A DNA stretch of 64,000 nt from CAYWXV01 sp964462535 (GTDB lineage: Bacteria; Bacteroidota; Ignavibacteria; OLB7), in assembly GCA_964462535.1 (NCBI GenBank), contig CAYWXV010000009.1, positions 1 through 64,000 on the forward strand, given 5' to 3'. The translations under genes and the position numbers were made by a program. Below the pieces are notes generated by a model that ran no database searches, was not told the DNA's origin, and was given only the letters and a program-made list of their open reading frames with translations. Shown here piece by piece: positions 26,838 to 35,318 of this stretch. The first letter of the stretch is position 1. The number at the start of each line of letters is the position of its first letter.

Positions 26838-27344
26838 TCAGCTGCGGCGCCTGATCGTCGTGTAAGGAAGGATGATAGTCCGCCGGAGATTGGCGATGTA
26901 GTTCTGAAGCCCCTCTTCGTCGAGTTCCCTGAAATGCTTGCGCTGCCAGTAGATCTCGCCAGTGAGGCCCGCCAGGAAGAGACCTCCGAGGATGGCTGCA
27001 ACGTACCCCAGGTATTCCTGGTTCCCGATGTCCAGCCATCGCCCGATCAACCCGCCGGAGGAGATAAGTGCTACAAAGAAAAGGAAAAGTATCGATTCAA
27101 ACGTGTCCGCGAGTACTCGCTGCCGGCTGTCGGGTGCCGAGGCGCGCCTCCTCTCTCGCATCTGCGTCAGATGGAAGTTCATCCCGAACACCGCAAGCGC
27201 AAGTCCGATGGCCATCAAGAGACTGTAGAACTGGAAGAACGCCAGCAGGTAAAAGAAGTGTATGCCAATGAGCAGCGTGTACTCTACAGCTCGCTGCAGG
27301 CGCTTCAGGCGCAGATCTATCAGAGCAGACTTATCGAACGGCAC
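26838..27344 (-). CDS. Four-helix membrane protein of unknown function
   Basis: A 168-residue protein I do not recognise. It has a basic N-terminus and about four membrane segments (TLLIGIHFFYLLAFFQFY, LLMAIGLALAVFGMNF, ILFLFFVALISSGGLIG, YVAAILGGLFLAGLTG), and ends in a basic, cytoplasmic-looking tail. It starts with GTG, 9 bases after nfo, and sits 30 bases before gmhA, so it is probably cotranscribed. Confidence 0.7.
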   Translation of the reverse strand: MPFDKSALIDLRLKRLQRAVEYTLLIGIHFFYLLAFFQFYSLLMAIGLALAVFGMNFHLTQMRERRRASAPDSRQRVLADTFESILFLFFVALISSGGLIGRWLDIGNQEYLGYVAAILGGLFLAGLTGEIYWQRKHFRELDEEGLQNYIANLRRTIILPYTTIRRRS

Positions 27345-27353
27345 AAGGGGAAT

Positions 27354-28205
27354 TTACGCCTCGGCCAGTCTCCGCAATAGCCCAATGTTCTCAATATCCT
27401 CCGCCAGGTCCTGCCCCTTCGGGGTCTCAATTACCATTGGGATCGAGCGAAGACGACGGTCGCGCATGATGGAGCGAAACGCTCCCTCACCAATCTTACC
27501 CTGACCGATATGAGCATGCCGATCGACGCGCGACCCGAAGTCCGTCTTCGAGTCGTTGAGGTGCATAAGCTTAAGCCGATCGATTCCGATCGTTCGATCG
27601 AATTCTCTCATCGTCGCCAGGTACTCCTTGTGTGTCCTGATATCATACCCTGCAGCGAAGATGTGGCATGTGTCGATGCAGACGCCGACCCGCTCCTGAT
27701 CGTCCACCAGCTCCATGATCGCAGCAACCTCGTCGAACGTGTAGCCGAGCGTGGACCCCTGTCCCGCCGTGGTCTCGATTGTTGAAATCGTCTTGAACCC
27801 TTTGGTCGCCTGGTGGGCCTTGTTGATCTGCTTCGCCACGATCGTGATCGCCTCGTCTCGAGAGCGGGTCATGGCAGCGCCAGGATGGAAGTTGAGAATC
27901 CGAATCCCCAGCGCCTCGGCTCGCTGGTGCTCGTCAATGAAGGCCTTGAGCGATCTACGATACGTAGTCGGGTCGGGCGAGCAGAGATTGATCAGGTAGG
28001 AATCGTGGATTGCGATGTTCTCGAGTCCGATTTCCGGCGCCAGCTCGTGCCAACTGGCAAGGGCCTCGCTGGTGATGGGAGGGGCGTCCCATTGGTTGTT
28101 ATTCTTCGAGAAGATCTGAAGGGCAGTTCCTTGAAACGTCCGCGAACGAACGATGGCGTTGCTCAATCCGCCAGCAATCGATGTGTGTGCTCCGAGGTGG
28201 TGCAT
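27354..28205 (-). CDS. nfo: Endonuclease IV (AP endonuclease)
   Basis: Nfo cleaves at abasic sites in DNA repair. The 283-residue protein begins with HHLGAHTSIAGGLSNA, the family start, which fixes the ATG at 28205. Metal-binding motifs follow: NFHPGAAM, IETTAGQGSTLGYTFDEV, GVCIDTCHIFAAGYD, MHLNDSKTDFGSRVDRHAHIG and PMVIETP. Its first 43 bases overlap the end of the Rieske gene, an unusually long overlap in an otherwise tight operon. Confidence 0.95.
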   Translation of the reverse strand: MHHLGAHTSIAGGLSNAIVRSRTFQGTALQIFSKNNNQWDAPPITSEALASWHELAPEIGLENIAIHDSYLINLCSPDPTTYRRSLKAFIDEHQRAEALGIRILNFHPGAAMTRSRDEAITIVAKQINKAHQATKGFKTISTIETTAGQGSTLGYTFDEVAAIMELVDDQERVGVCIDTCHIFAAGYDIRTHKEYLATMREFDRTIGIDRLKLMHLNDSKTDFGSRVDRHAHIGQGKIGEGAFRSIMRDRRLRSIPMVIETPKGQDLAEDIENIGLLRRLAEA

Positions 28206-29173
28206 GGGTCGGCGAGTTTAGTGCGGGCTCTCAGTTCGAAGAGTCGTTCGGCGTATTGGGCGTCCTCGACCCAGAGCCGTTTGGCGGCCGAAACCATGCG
28301 GGGGCGTATCCATCGGGACAGGGCTCGCGCAAATCGGAACCCTTTTCGATCCGAAGTTGCGATCGTCGCTTCGATGATCGCGGTTCTCCCGGATGCAATT
28401 GGCGTCGCGTGTGTCTCGACCACCGATCCCTTTCCATCCCCCTCGACGATCGTCATGACGATCGTGCGCGGTTCCGGAGAATGAAATCGGGCATCTACTT
28501 CGACACCGAAGATACCGCCAACGCGATACGTGACGCGCACAGTGATTTCGTCGTCCTGCTGGTCGATTACGTGGAGCGTTCCGAACGAATGCGGGTGATA
28601 GTGAACCCCGTGCCACGGGTCAAGTCGGTTCTGGATGACATCACGACTCTCACACGCAGCCTCCATTCGCATCACGGCGCTGAGAGACTCCGAAATCGGA
28701 GGGCGCATCGCTATCACTGGACCGTCAGTCGCTTCCTCGCCATCGCCTGGCAGGCGGGTCCACACCAGGACACCGTCGTTATGGACGGGGAATCTGTCCC
28801 ACGTTCCGTGTTTCTCATGTCCAAGTTCAAGCGCGTGCCAGGGACATACGATTCGACCGTCGCTAACACGACCGTCATGCAGGCAGGCGCCAAGATGGGG
28901 GCACTCGTTCGGACCGACGCGGAACTCGTTCTCGTATCGCCAGACGACCAGGTCACGCCCGGCAATCTGGACGCGACGTGGTCGCTCGCTGATCGCATCG
29001 GCGGCGTCGATGACATACCACCCGCCGCCCGATCGCGACTGCGAGATAGAGAGAGCCTTCCGTATCCAGCCCGGGCTTGCCTGGCGCCAGTCGGGGACAA
29101 CACCCGGCCCGGGTGCCTTGGGAAGTGGACGACCGATTTGGATGAGGCGACGATGTCGATCCAAGTGTGGCAT
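28163..29173 (-). CDS. Rieske [2Fe-2S] protein of carotenoid clusters (DUF5914-like)
   Basis: A 336-residue protein with an N-terminal Rieske domain (about 50-130; ligands in NECPHLGACLHDG and IVCPWHALEL) and a C-terminal domain resembling the DUF5914 region of Rieske proteins that sit beside crtU in actinobacterial carotenoid clusters. LDPWHGVHYHPHSF is rich in possible metal-binding His residues. It begins 11 bases after crtU, so it probably serves CrtU as electron carrier or as a partner oxidase in ring aromatisation. That role is inference from context. Its end overlaps nfo by 43 bases. Confidence 0.75.
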   Translation of the reverse strand: MPHLDRHRRLIQIGRPLPKAPGPGVVPDWRQASPGWIRKALSISQSRSGGGWYVIDAADAISERPRRVQIAGRDLVVWRYENEFRVGPNECPHLGACLHDGRVSDGRIVCPWHALELGHEKHGTWDRFPVHNDGVLVWTRLPGDGEEATDGPVIAMRPPISESLSAVMRMEAACESRDVIQNRLDPWHGVHYHPHSFGTLHVIDQQDDEITVRVTYRVGGIFGVEVDARFHSPEPRTIVMTIVEGDGKGSVVETHATPIASGRTAIIEATIATSDRKGFRFARALSRWIRPRMVSAAKRLWVEDAQYAERLFELRARTKLADPCTTSEHTHRLLAD

Positions 29174-29184
29174 GACGTTAAGCG

Positions 29185-30672
29185 TCAGTGAACAAGTCCG
29201 GCGAGCAGGCCACGTCGCCGCACTGTCTGGATGGGTTCTTGGGGATAACCGTACGGCGCCATGAGCGTGTTCGCCGCCGCAAAGCCTGACATGGCGGCGC
29301 GCTCCATTAGCGCGCTCGGCCAGGGGAGCCGCACGAAGTCACCGGCAAGCGCGAGTCCGGGGTACGGGGTGTGCACCGTTGGTCGCGTTGCGTGCGATCC
29401 GACACGGAAGGCGGGGCAGTCGTTATGTATGAAGAAGCGCTCGTGCAACACGTTCGCCTCGCGCGTCTCAGGGTAGTAGTCCCACATCCCGGCTATCAGA
29501 GCCTGCCTAACTTCGTTGTCGCCCATCCCCTCCGGGACGGCGTATGCGTGAAGCTCTATTACTGAACCGCCGTGCTCATTGGCCCAGCGACGTGACTCGT
29601 CCTCGAATGTGTGGTACATCGAGATGTTGTCCAGAATGCCACGGCCGGTAGTCCCTACAAAGGGGGGTCGATCGACCATGCGGTCTACCCAAAGACGGAG
29701 GACCGCAAAAGGAAGCGTCGGCTCAAGACCACCGATGCTCCTGACAAACTCCGTGTCGTCGAGCCCGGGCGCGTTGGCAAGTACTTGCGTGAGGCCAATA
29801 ACAGGGAGAGCGAGCACCACGAGGTCGGCATCATACGTCGCGTTCACCGTGTCGAGTCTATATCGGCCGGACGTCGATCTGCTGATACCTTCCACCGGCT
29901 CTTCGAGACGGATCGAGACTCCCAGACCTGCCAGGTAGCTCGCAAACGGCTCCCAGACTGCCTTCGAGAAGGGGCGATCCAGGACATCGAAAACGAGCCC
30001 TTCAGGATTGCCGGTAAAGTAGAAGTGGAACATCATCAGAAGCTCCGCGGCGCTCATTTCGTCCTCCGGATTGAAGAACGAATGGGAGAAAACGTCGAAC
30101 AGTAGTTGCCGCGCCTCCATAGGGAAGTTCAATGAATCGAGATACGCGCCGGCGCTGATAGAATCGTATCGGGCGTATGTTCTCTCCATGTCGAACGAAA
30201 GCATCCGGACGGCGGCACTCTTGTTGACGCGACGGAGTTCCCTCCAACCAAGCGCTCGATTGCGGCGAGTCAGGGCGATGATGTTGAACGGAGTGCGGCG
30301 TGGCAGATCGCGGAACGACTGTGTCGCTCCATCCCCCCCAAGAATTGGATAGTCATCCAGCGGTCGGAGAAACGAGAGCGTGGGATCGACTCGGCGAAGG
30401 AGATTTCGAAGATTGTAGTACTGCCTGAAGAAGGCGTGAAACCCCCTCTCCATCTGGAACTCTTCGCCGTCCAGCGTGTCGGTCCACGCTCCAAGTCGAC
30501 CACCAAGGTAGGGGAGGCTCTCCAAAATGGTAACCGGCAACGCTCGTTCGGCAAGAATCGTCGCGGCGGCCACGCCAGCGATACCACCGCCAACCACCAC
30601 CGCAACGGGGCGTCCACCCGGGCGACTATCGTTCCGCGGATCGCGCTTCATGTCACTGTCAGTCTGAATCAC
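29185..30672 (-). CDS. crtU: CrtU-type carotene desaturase/methyltransferase
   Basis: A 495-residue FAD-dependent enzyme. The dinucleotide fold is AVVVGGGIAGVAAATILAER, followed by YLGGRLGAWTDTLDGEEF. The stretch MERGFHAFFRQYYNLRNLL is a signature of CrtU (isorenieratene synthase), as is FDVFSHSFFNPEDEMSAAEL. CrtU turns beta rings into aromatic rings by desaturation and methyl shift. The GTG at 30672 overlaps the preceding stop by 4 bases; an ATG at 30651 is an alternative. The C-terminal GLALAGDFVRLPWPSALMER is the FAD-binding end. With CrtY in the same operon, beta-carotene is the likely substrate. Confidence 0.88.
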   Translation of the reverse strand: MIQTDSDMKRDPRNDSRPGGRPVAVVVGGGIAGVAAATILAERALPVTILESLPYLGGRLGAWTDTLDGEEFQMERGFHAFFRQYYNLRNLLRRVDPTLSFLRPLDDYPILGGDGATQSFRDLPRRTPFNIIALTRRNRALGWRELRRVNKSAAVRMLSFDMERTYARYDSISAGAYLDSLNFPMEARQLLFDVFSHSFFNPEDEMSAAELLMMFHFYFTGNPEGLVFDVLDRPFSKAVWEPFASYLAGLGVSIRLEEPVEGISRSTSGRYRLDTVNATYDADLVVLALPVIGLTQVLANAPGLDDTEFVRSIGGLEPTLPFAVLRLWVDRMVDRPPFVGTTGRGILDNISMYHTFEDESRRWANEHGGSVIELHAYAVPEGMGDNEVRQALIAGMWDYYPETREANVLHERFFIHNDCPAFRVGSHATRPTVHTPYPGLALAGDFVRLPWPSALMERAAMSGFAAANTLMAPYGYPQEPIQTVRRRGLLAGLVH

Positions 30673-31388
30673 GACTGTCCGTCCGTGTTCCGGGTGTCCG
30701 GCTTGTGCGCAACGATCGTGTGTACGATTCCGGCCTGCCAGCCTGGCATCCTGTGGGCAGTAACGTCCTCGAATCCCGCGGCAACAAGTCTCTCCATAAG
30801 GCGATCGACGGTGTCGAACTGCACGACCGATTTCCTAAGGTAGCGGAACAGGTCTGCACGACCGGTAAGAAGACGTCCAAGCGGGATCACGATTCCCGAT
30901 GCGACCGCATTCCAGATCCAGCGGCTCCTGCGATGGCCGTCCAGTGTGTATTCGTGAAGCACGAGTGTCCCTCCCGGTTTGATAATCGATCTGATGTTCG
31001 CAAGGCCGGAGTCCGGGTCCGGCAGATTGCGAATGCCGTAGGCCATGAAGACCGCATCAACGTTATCGCCTATCCCCGCCTGCTTCGGGTCGCCCGCGTC
31101 TCCAAGCACGAACGATACGCCGGCCGGCCACTGCTTCGACATCGCGTATTGCAGCATCCCCTTCGATGCGTCAAGGCCGATGACCTCCGCGTCGGGGTGA
31201 GATCCCACAATCGCGTCGGTCGATAAACCAGTCCCGCAACAGAGGTCGACGACGCGGATGTTGTGCTCGTTAGGTACGTGACGTGCACTTATTCCGAGGT
31301 GCTTTCGGTACCCCGGGTTCAGCTTGCACATAATGTCGTACCTGGAGGCGACGCGATCGAACTCGGTGGGGACGGTGTTCTTCTTCAT
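30669..31388 (-). CDS. Class I methyltransferase of the carotenoid operon (CrtT/UbiE-like)
   Basis: A 239-residue SAM-dependent methyltransferase. The SAM site is VVDLCCGTGLSTDAIVG, followed by VIGLDASKGMLQYA and LGDAGDPK; the late IIKPGGTLVLHEYTL is typical of UbiE/MenG relatives. CrtT-like methyltransferases occur beside crtU and crtY in actinobacterial clusters, so a carotenoid or end-group modifying role is plausible, but menaquinone methylation (MenG) is not excluded. The ATG at 31388 is chosen; the frame is open upstream but inside the DUF2141 gene. Confidence 0.7.
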   Translation of the reverse strand: MKKNTVPTEFDRVASRYDIMCKLNPGYRKHLGISARHVPNEHNIRVVDLCCGTGLSTDAIVGSHPDAEVIGLDASKGMLQYAMSKQWPAGVSFVLGDAGDPKQAGIGDNVDAVFMAYGIRNLPDPDSGLANIRSIIKPGGTLVLHEYTLDGHRRSRWIWNAVASGIVIPLGRLLTGRADLFRYLRKSVVQFDTVDRLMERLVAAGFEDVTAHRMPGWQAGIVHTIVAHKPDTRNTDGQS

Positions 31389-31395
31389 GCTGATT

Positions 31396-31845
31396 TCAGT
31401 GAATTCGAATTCGAATCGTTGCGCTCTCGCCGGCGCCAAGTTGGAGCACGCAATCCCTGAAGCGGGGAGCCCCAAACGTGCGGGTCCCATCGCGCGATAC
31501 CCCGTATCCCTCGGATGGCATCCCCAATAGATCGGTATCCATCTCGTAGTCGCCGTTCAGGTCGTGAAGGACGGAGACGGCGTACGGTCCTGCCGGCACA
31601 TCGGTGAAGAGGACCTCTGCGGTCCCGTTTCGAATCACTGCCTCGCGCCGAAGAAGTGCGCGTCTCCCCTCGTCAGGAAATCCATCTTCCATGATGAAGA
31701 GCGCGACAAGAGCTTTCCCGTCGTCGCTGTCAAATCCAGTCATGTACACGCGAACCTGACCGGGATTCTGCGCGCGCGCTGGCCTCGCAGCTGCGGCGGC
31801 CAGTACAACCGATATCAGGCCCAGGATGGCAAGTGTTCGATACAT
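31396..31845 (-). CDS. DUF2141 secreted protein
   Basis: A 149-residue exported protein with a signal peptide (LAILGLISVVLAAAAARPARA) and a DUF2141 domain: VLHDLNGDYEMDTDLLGMP, then SEGYGVSRD and FGAPRFRDC. The family is a beta-sandwich of unknown function, frequent in Bacteroidota and cyanobacteria and sometimes near carotenoid genes. Its start overlaps the crtB stop by one base (TGATG), so it is an integral part of the crt operon. Confidence 0.8.
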   Translation of the reverse strand: MYRTLAILGLISVVLAAAAARPARAQNPGQVRVYMTGFDSDDGKALVALFIMEDGFPDEGRRALLRREAVIRNGTAEVLFTDVPAGPYAVSVLHDLNGDYEMDTDLLGMPSEGYGVSRDGTRTFGAPRFRDCVLQLGAGESATIRIRIH

Positions 31846-32780
31846 CAGCGGAGTGTCCGAAGTGATACGAATTCCATGGGGCCCACGTCGCTCTCAGAGG
31901 GAGTCTTTACCTCCCCGGCGGCGGGCTGTGTGGCCAACGCCTTCCAAAGGCCACGCGTTGCCGCCACGAGTTTTCCGGTCCCTCCGACCCACGCCCGTCC
32001 CTTCAACGGATCGCAGCCACGGCGGCGAATCGCCCCGCCGATGCCCGAATAAACCTCGCGCGCAGTCGCTACGGCGATGCGGCAACGCGTGGAAAGATAG
32101 GGGAGACCCCGATCCCCAGACCGATAGTAGTGGTCCGCCAGTTCAAGAGTCTCGCGGACTGTCGCGATCATAGCACGATGAAGCGCAGGCGTGATCGTCT
32201 CCGGCGGGGTGAAGCAGTCAGCTCCGTGAAACGCAAGGCGATCGGCCGGGAGGTAGCAACGACCACGCTCCCAGTCCTCCGCGACGTCTCGGCAAATGTT
32301 CGACAACTGCATGCCGATTCCCAGATGCGCCGCGTTTGCAAGTGCTCTCTCGGACCGAACACCCATCACGTGACACATCATCAGACCGACTACCCCCGCC
32401 GCTCGATAACTGTACAGGAGGAGATCCGACTGCGTCGCGTAGAAGTACCCGTGCGTGTCCATTGCCATTCCGGCGACCAGGGCGTCGGGATAGGAGCGGG
32501 GGATGCGGTGCCGTTCAACAATGCGTCTGAACTCTGAAAGAACGGGATCGTGGATCGTGGCCGTGTCGTATACGGCGTCCACCATTCGTTGTGCTTCCAC
32601 CAATCGGAGCTTCCGATTGTCGTCGTCGGCGTCGTCGATCAAATCGTCAATCGTGCGGCAAAAGGCGTAGAGCGTAATGACATCGTCCCGAATCTCCGCC
32701 GGTAGGAGTCGGGCAGCCAGCGAGAAGCTCCGGCTTCGATGTCGGATGATCTCCGTTGCTCGTTGGTGCGCCTCTGTCAT
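31845..32780 (-). CDS. crtB: Phytoene synthase
   Basis: CrtB joins two geranylgeranyl diphosphates into phytoene. Both aspartate-rich substrate sites are present: YAFCRTIDDLIDDADDD (about residue 45) and QLSNICRDVAEDWERGRCYL (about 165). Length of 311 residues is typical. It overlaps crtI by 4 bases and the DUF2141 gene by 1, consistent with coupled translation. Confidence 0.94.
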   Translation of the reverse strand: MTEAHQRATEIIRHRSRSFSLAARLLPAEIRDDVITLYAFCRTIDDLIDDADDDNRKLRLVEAQRMVDAVYDTATIHDPVLSEFRRIVERHRIPRSYPDALVAGMAMDTHGYFYATQSDLLLYSYRAAGVVGLMMCHVMGVRSERALANAAHLGIGMQLSNICRDVAEDWERGRCYLPADRLAFHGADCFTPPETITPALHRAMIATVRETLELADHYYRSGDRGLPYLSTRCRIAVATAREVYSGIGGAIRRRGCDPLKGRAWVGGTGKLVAATRGLWKALATQPAAGEVKTPSESDVGPMEFVSLRTLR

Positions 32781-34285
32781 GCCGGCTGGATCTCCTTCGC
32801 TTTCACATTGAAATCGTTCAGAATGGTCTCTACAGTTGCGCGAGCGGAGTTGATCACCCCGGGCACGCCTGCGCCCGGATGTGTACCAGCACCAGCAATG
32901 TACAGTCCCGGGATGTCGGCATCACGGTTGTGTGGGCGGAACCAGGCGCTCTGCCGCAGAAGGGGTGCACACGAAAACGCGGAACCATTGAAGGCGTTCA
33001 GCTCGGTCTTGAAGTCGAGGGGAGTCATCCAGCGGCGCGTCACGACATGACGACGGAGATCGGGCATCAAGTCCTCCAGCGATTCTAGTATGCGCTCTGC
33101 ATACCCGGGCGCGATCGATTCCCAATCGAGCGGAGCGTTACCTAGATGTGGGACGGGGGAGAGGACGTAGAATGTTGCGCAGCCGTCAGGGGCCAGAGAC
33201 TTGTCCGTGACCGAAGGGGCATGGAGATAGAGGCTGAAGTCCTCGGGCAACTTTCGACCATGAAAGATGTCCTTCAGGAGACCACGATAGCGGGGGCCGA
33301 ACACCACCGTATGGTGTTGCATGTCGTCGTATGTGCGATCGGTACCGAAGTAGAGAACGAACAGGGACATCGACCATTCCATCCCCTCTAGCCGCCGGGC
33401 CATTTTTCGTGCGGTCGGCGCACCCTTGTAGAGTCGGTCATATGTGTGATGGATATCGGCATTCGAGACCACCAAATCAAACGTGCGTGCTTCCTGCCCA
33501 CGCGCATGAACAGTGTGGGTGACACGGCCATGCGTTTCACCCAGCTCGATACCCTCGACCGCCGACTCCAGATGAATCGTTCCTCCCAGTTCGATGAATA
33601 GACGGACCAACTCGCGAATCAGGGCTCCGGTTCCGCCACGGGGAAAGAAGACCCCCCACTCACGTTCCAGGAAATGGATCAGTGTGTAGATGGAACTCGT
33701 TTCAAACGGATTACCTCCCACCAGCAAGGCATGGAACGACAGGGCCTCACGGAGGTGTTCGTCCTTGATGAATCGGCTGACCGTACGGTAGACCGACCGG
33801 TCAGCGCGCAGCCGCATGAGCTGAGGGGCAACTCTGACCATGTCGGAGAATCTGAGGAACGGCTTTGCGGCCAGTTCACTGTAGCCGTGATGAAAAACCT
33901 CACGGGCATACGACACGAATCGACGGTATCCCCGGAGGTCGCCGGGGGAGAGTCGCGCGATTTCTGCTTCGAGATCGCCGTCGTAGTCCATCTCGACGCC
34001 ATCAGCCCACCGAAGCCGGTAGAAGGGTGAGACAGGAATCATCTCGATACGCTCGGACATCACGGCGCCACTCAGCGTGAAAAGCTCTTCGATGCAGTCC
34101 GGGGCCGTGATTACGGTTGGACCCGCATCGAATGTGAAGCCGTCCTGTTCATAGACGTAGGCCCGCCCGCCGGCCCGGTCCCGTGATTCGTATATCGTCG
34201 TGCTGATACCGGCCGCCTGGAGCCGAATGGCGCTGGCGAGTCCCCCAAAACCACTACCGATAACCGCCGCTTTCAAATCAGTCAT
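32777..34285 (-). CDS. crtI: Phytoene desaturase CrtI
   Basis: CrtI converts phytoene to lycopene with FAD. It has the N-terminal AAVIGSGFGGLASAIRLQAA, then RAGGRAYVYEQDGFTFDAGP, and the C-terminal bacterial phytoene desaturase signature GLYIAGAGTHPGAGVPGV. Length is 502 residues. The ATG at 34285 overlaps the end of crtE by 8 bases. One desaturase is enough for lycopene in CrtI-type pathways, so no other is expected. Confidence 0.94.
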   Translation of the reverse strand: MTDLKAAVIGSGFGGLASAIRLQAAGISTTIYESRDRAGGRAYVYEQDGFTFDAGPTVITAPDCIEELFTLSGAVMSERIEMIPVSPFYRLRWADGVEMDYDGDLEAEIARLSPGDLRGYRRFVSYAREVFHHGYSELAAKPFLRFSDMVRVAPQLMRLRADRSVYRTVSRFIKDEHLREALSFHALLVGGNPFETSSIYTLIHFLEREWGVFFPRGGTGALIRELVRLFIELGGTIHLESAVEGIELGETHGRVTHTVHARGQEARTFDLVVSNADIHHTYDRLYKGAPTARKMARRLEGMEWSMSLFVLYFGTDRTYDDMQHHTVVFGPRYRGLLKDIFHGRKLPEDFSLYLHAPSVTDKSLAPDGCATFYVLSPVPHLGNAPLDWESIAPGYAERILESLEDLMPDLRRHVVTRRWMTPLDFKTELNAFNGSAFSCAPLLRQSAWFRPHNRDADIPGLYIAGAGTHPGAGVPGVINSARATVETILNDFNVKAKEIQPA

Positions 34286-35318
34286 AGCTCTTCTGCAGTG
34301 CCTCCAGCTCGTCGTTGATCGCGCCTAGGAGAGTCGCATCGGTGAAATGTCTTCCGAGTTCCGCTAGCGCAGCGTCAAGTGTCGCTCGTATGACACTCAT
34401 CCCTGCCTCCCGGGTCCGTTCCAGCAATTGCTCGCGGAGTAGATCGGGATCTGCCCCATCCCGAACGCCCGATGCCATCCGTTGCAGGTCAGCGAAGTCG
34501 GAGCGCGTCGCCGACTCGGCAAGCCATGCCCACGGCCATGTCGGGGCTGATTGGCGCAAGTCTTCCAACCCCTTTTCGCGTCTCCGTGGAGAGGCTAACC
34601 CACCCAGATCGTCAAGCATTTGGAGCCCGCGACCGATCTCGATGGCGAACCGCGAGAGGAGTCGAATCACGTGTGCCTCTGCACCAGCGGAGATCGCACC
34701 GTAGGATGATGCCAATTGCATAAGGCTCCCCGTCTTCAGCCGCGTGACGGCGTCAACAACCGCGGGGACGTCGTCGCGACCAAGACCATCCACCCTTGTT
34801 GCGATGTCGAGCGCCTGACCCTGATGGCAACGCATCAACGCAATCGATGTCTGCCGGTACAACGCAAGACGTATGTGCGGTGAAAGCCCGGCGCGATCGA
34901 TCTCAGTCATCGCCCAGAAATACATCCAGTTGGCACCGTTCAGCGCACGAGGAAGACCCCAGCGAAGGTGGAGGGCCATGTCATTTCTGCGCAGCGTCGA
35001 GCCATCCTGAATGTCGTCGATGACGAGAGAGCCCGCATGGAAGATTTCGATGATCTCGGCCAACCGATGACTGTACGCCGGCGCGTTCCCGCCTGAGAGG
35101 AGGTAGCAGGCATGAACGAACCGGGCACGGAACTCCTTGCCAGGTCTGTTGAGGAAATCGTCCAGGGGATCCGTCAGCGCCTCGCGCCAGAGGCCGTCGG
35201 GTACCTCAACCGGATCTACTGCTTCCCAGGGAAGGGCTGGCGCGGTCTCGAAGCGTTCGTGCAGAAGTCTGCTCAAACGTCCCTGGAATGAATTCTGGTC
35301 GACAGCTGCGTGATTCAA
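34278..35318 (-). CDS. crtE: Polyprenyl diphosphate synthase of the crt operon (CrtE-like)
   Basis: Probably makes geranylgeranyl diphosphate. The first Asp-rich motif is intact (VIDDIQDGSTLRR, residues 101-105), and KTGSLMQLAS is present. The second reads QMLDDLGG, lacking the third Asp of DDxxD, so chain length or metal binding may be altered. The start is a TTG at 35318: it follows AGGAGG by 5 bases and forms a TTGA overlap with the crtY stop. The frame is open further up inside crtY without family similarity. It overlaps crtI by 8 bases. Length 346 residues. Confidence 0.82.
   Translation of the reverse strand: MNHAAVDQNSFQGRLSRLLHERFETAPALPWEAVDPVEVPDGLWREALTDPLDDFLNRPGKEFRARFVHACYLLSGGNAPAYSHRLAEIIEIFHAGSLVIDDIQDGSTLRRNDMALHLRWGLPRALNGANWMYFWAMTEIDRAGLSPHIRLALYRQTSIALMRCHQGQALDIATRVDGLGRDDVPAVVDAVTRLKTGSLMQLASSYGAISAGAEAHVIRLLSRFAIEIGRGLQMLDDLGGLASPRRREKGLEDLRQSAPTWPWAWLAESATRSDFADLQRMASGVRDGADPDLLREQLLERTREAGMSVIRATLDAALAELGRHFTDATLLGAINDELEALQKSYD

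Noticed and set aside
26265..27380. 371-codon plus-strand frame opposite gmhA and the membrane protein gene
   Set aside because: The minus-strand genes are recognisable or membrane-like with operon spacing; the antisense product is featureless.
28181..29191. 336-codon plus-strand frame opposite the Rieske gene
   Set aside because: The minus strand has the Rieske ligands and operon spacing; the plus frame has no motif and no ribosome site.
30669..31388. Assignment of the methyltransferase firmly as menaquinone methyltransferase MenG
   Set aside because: SAM motifs fit UbiE/MenG relatives, but its place inside the crt operon next to crtU suggests a CrtT-like role; left open.
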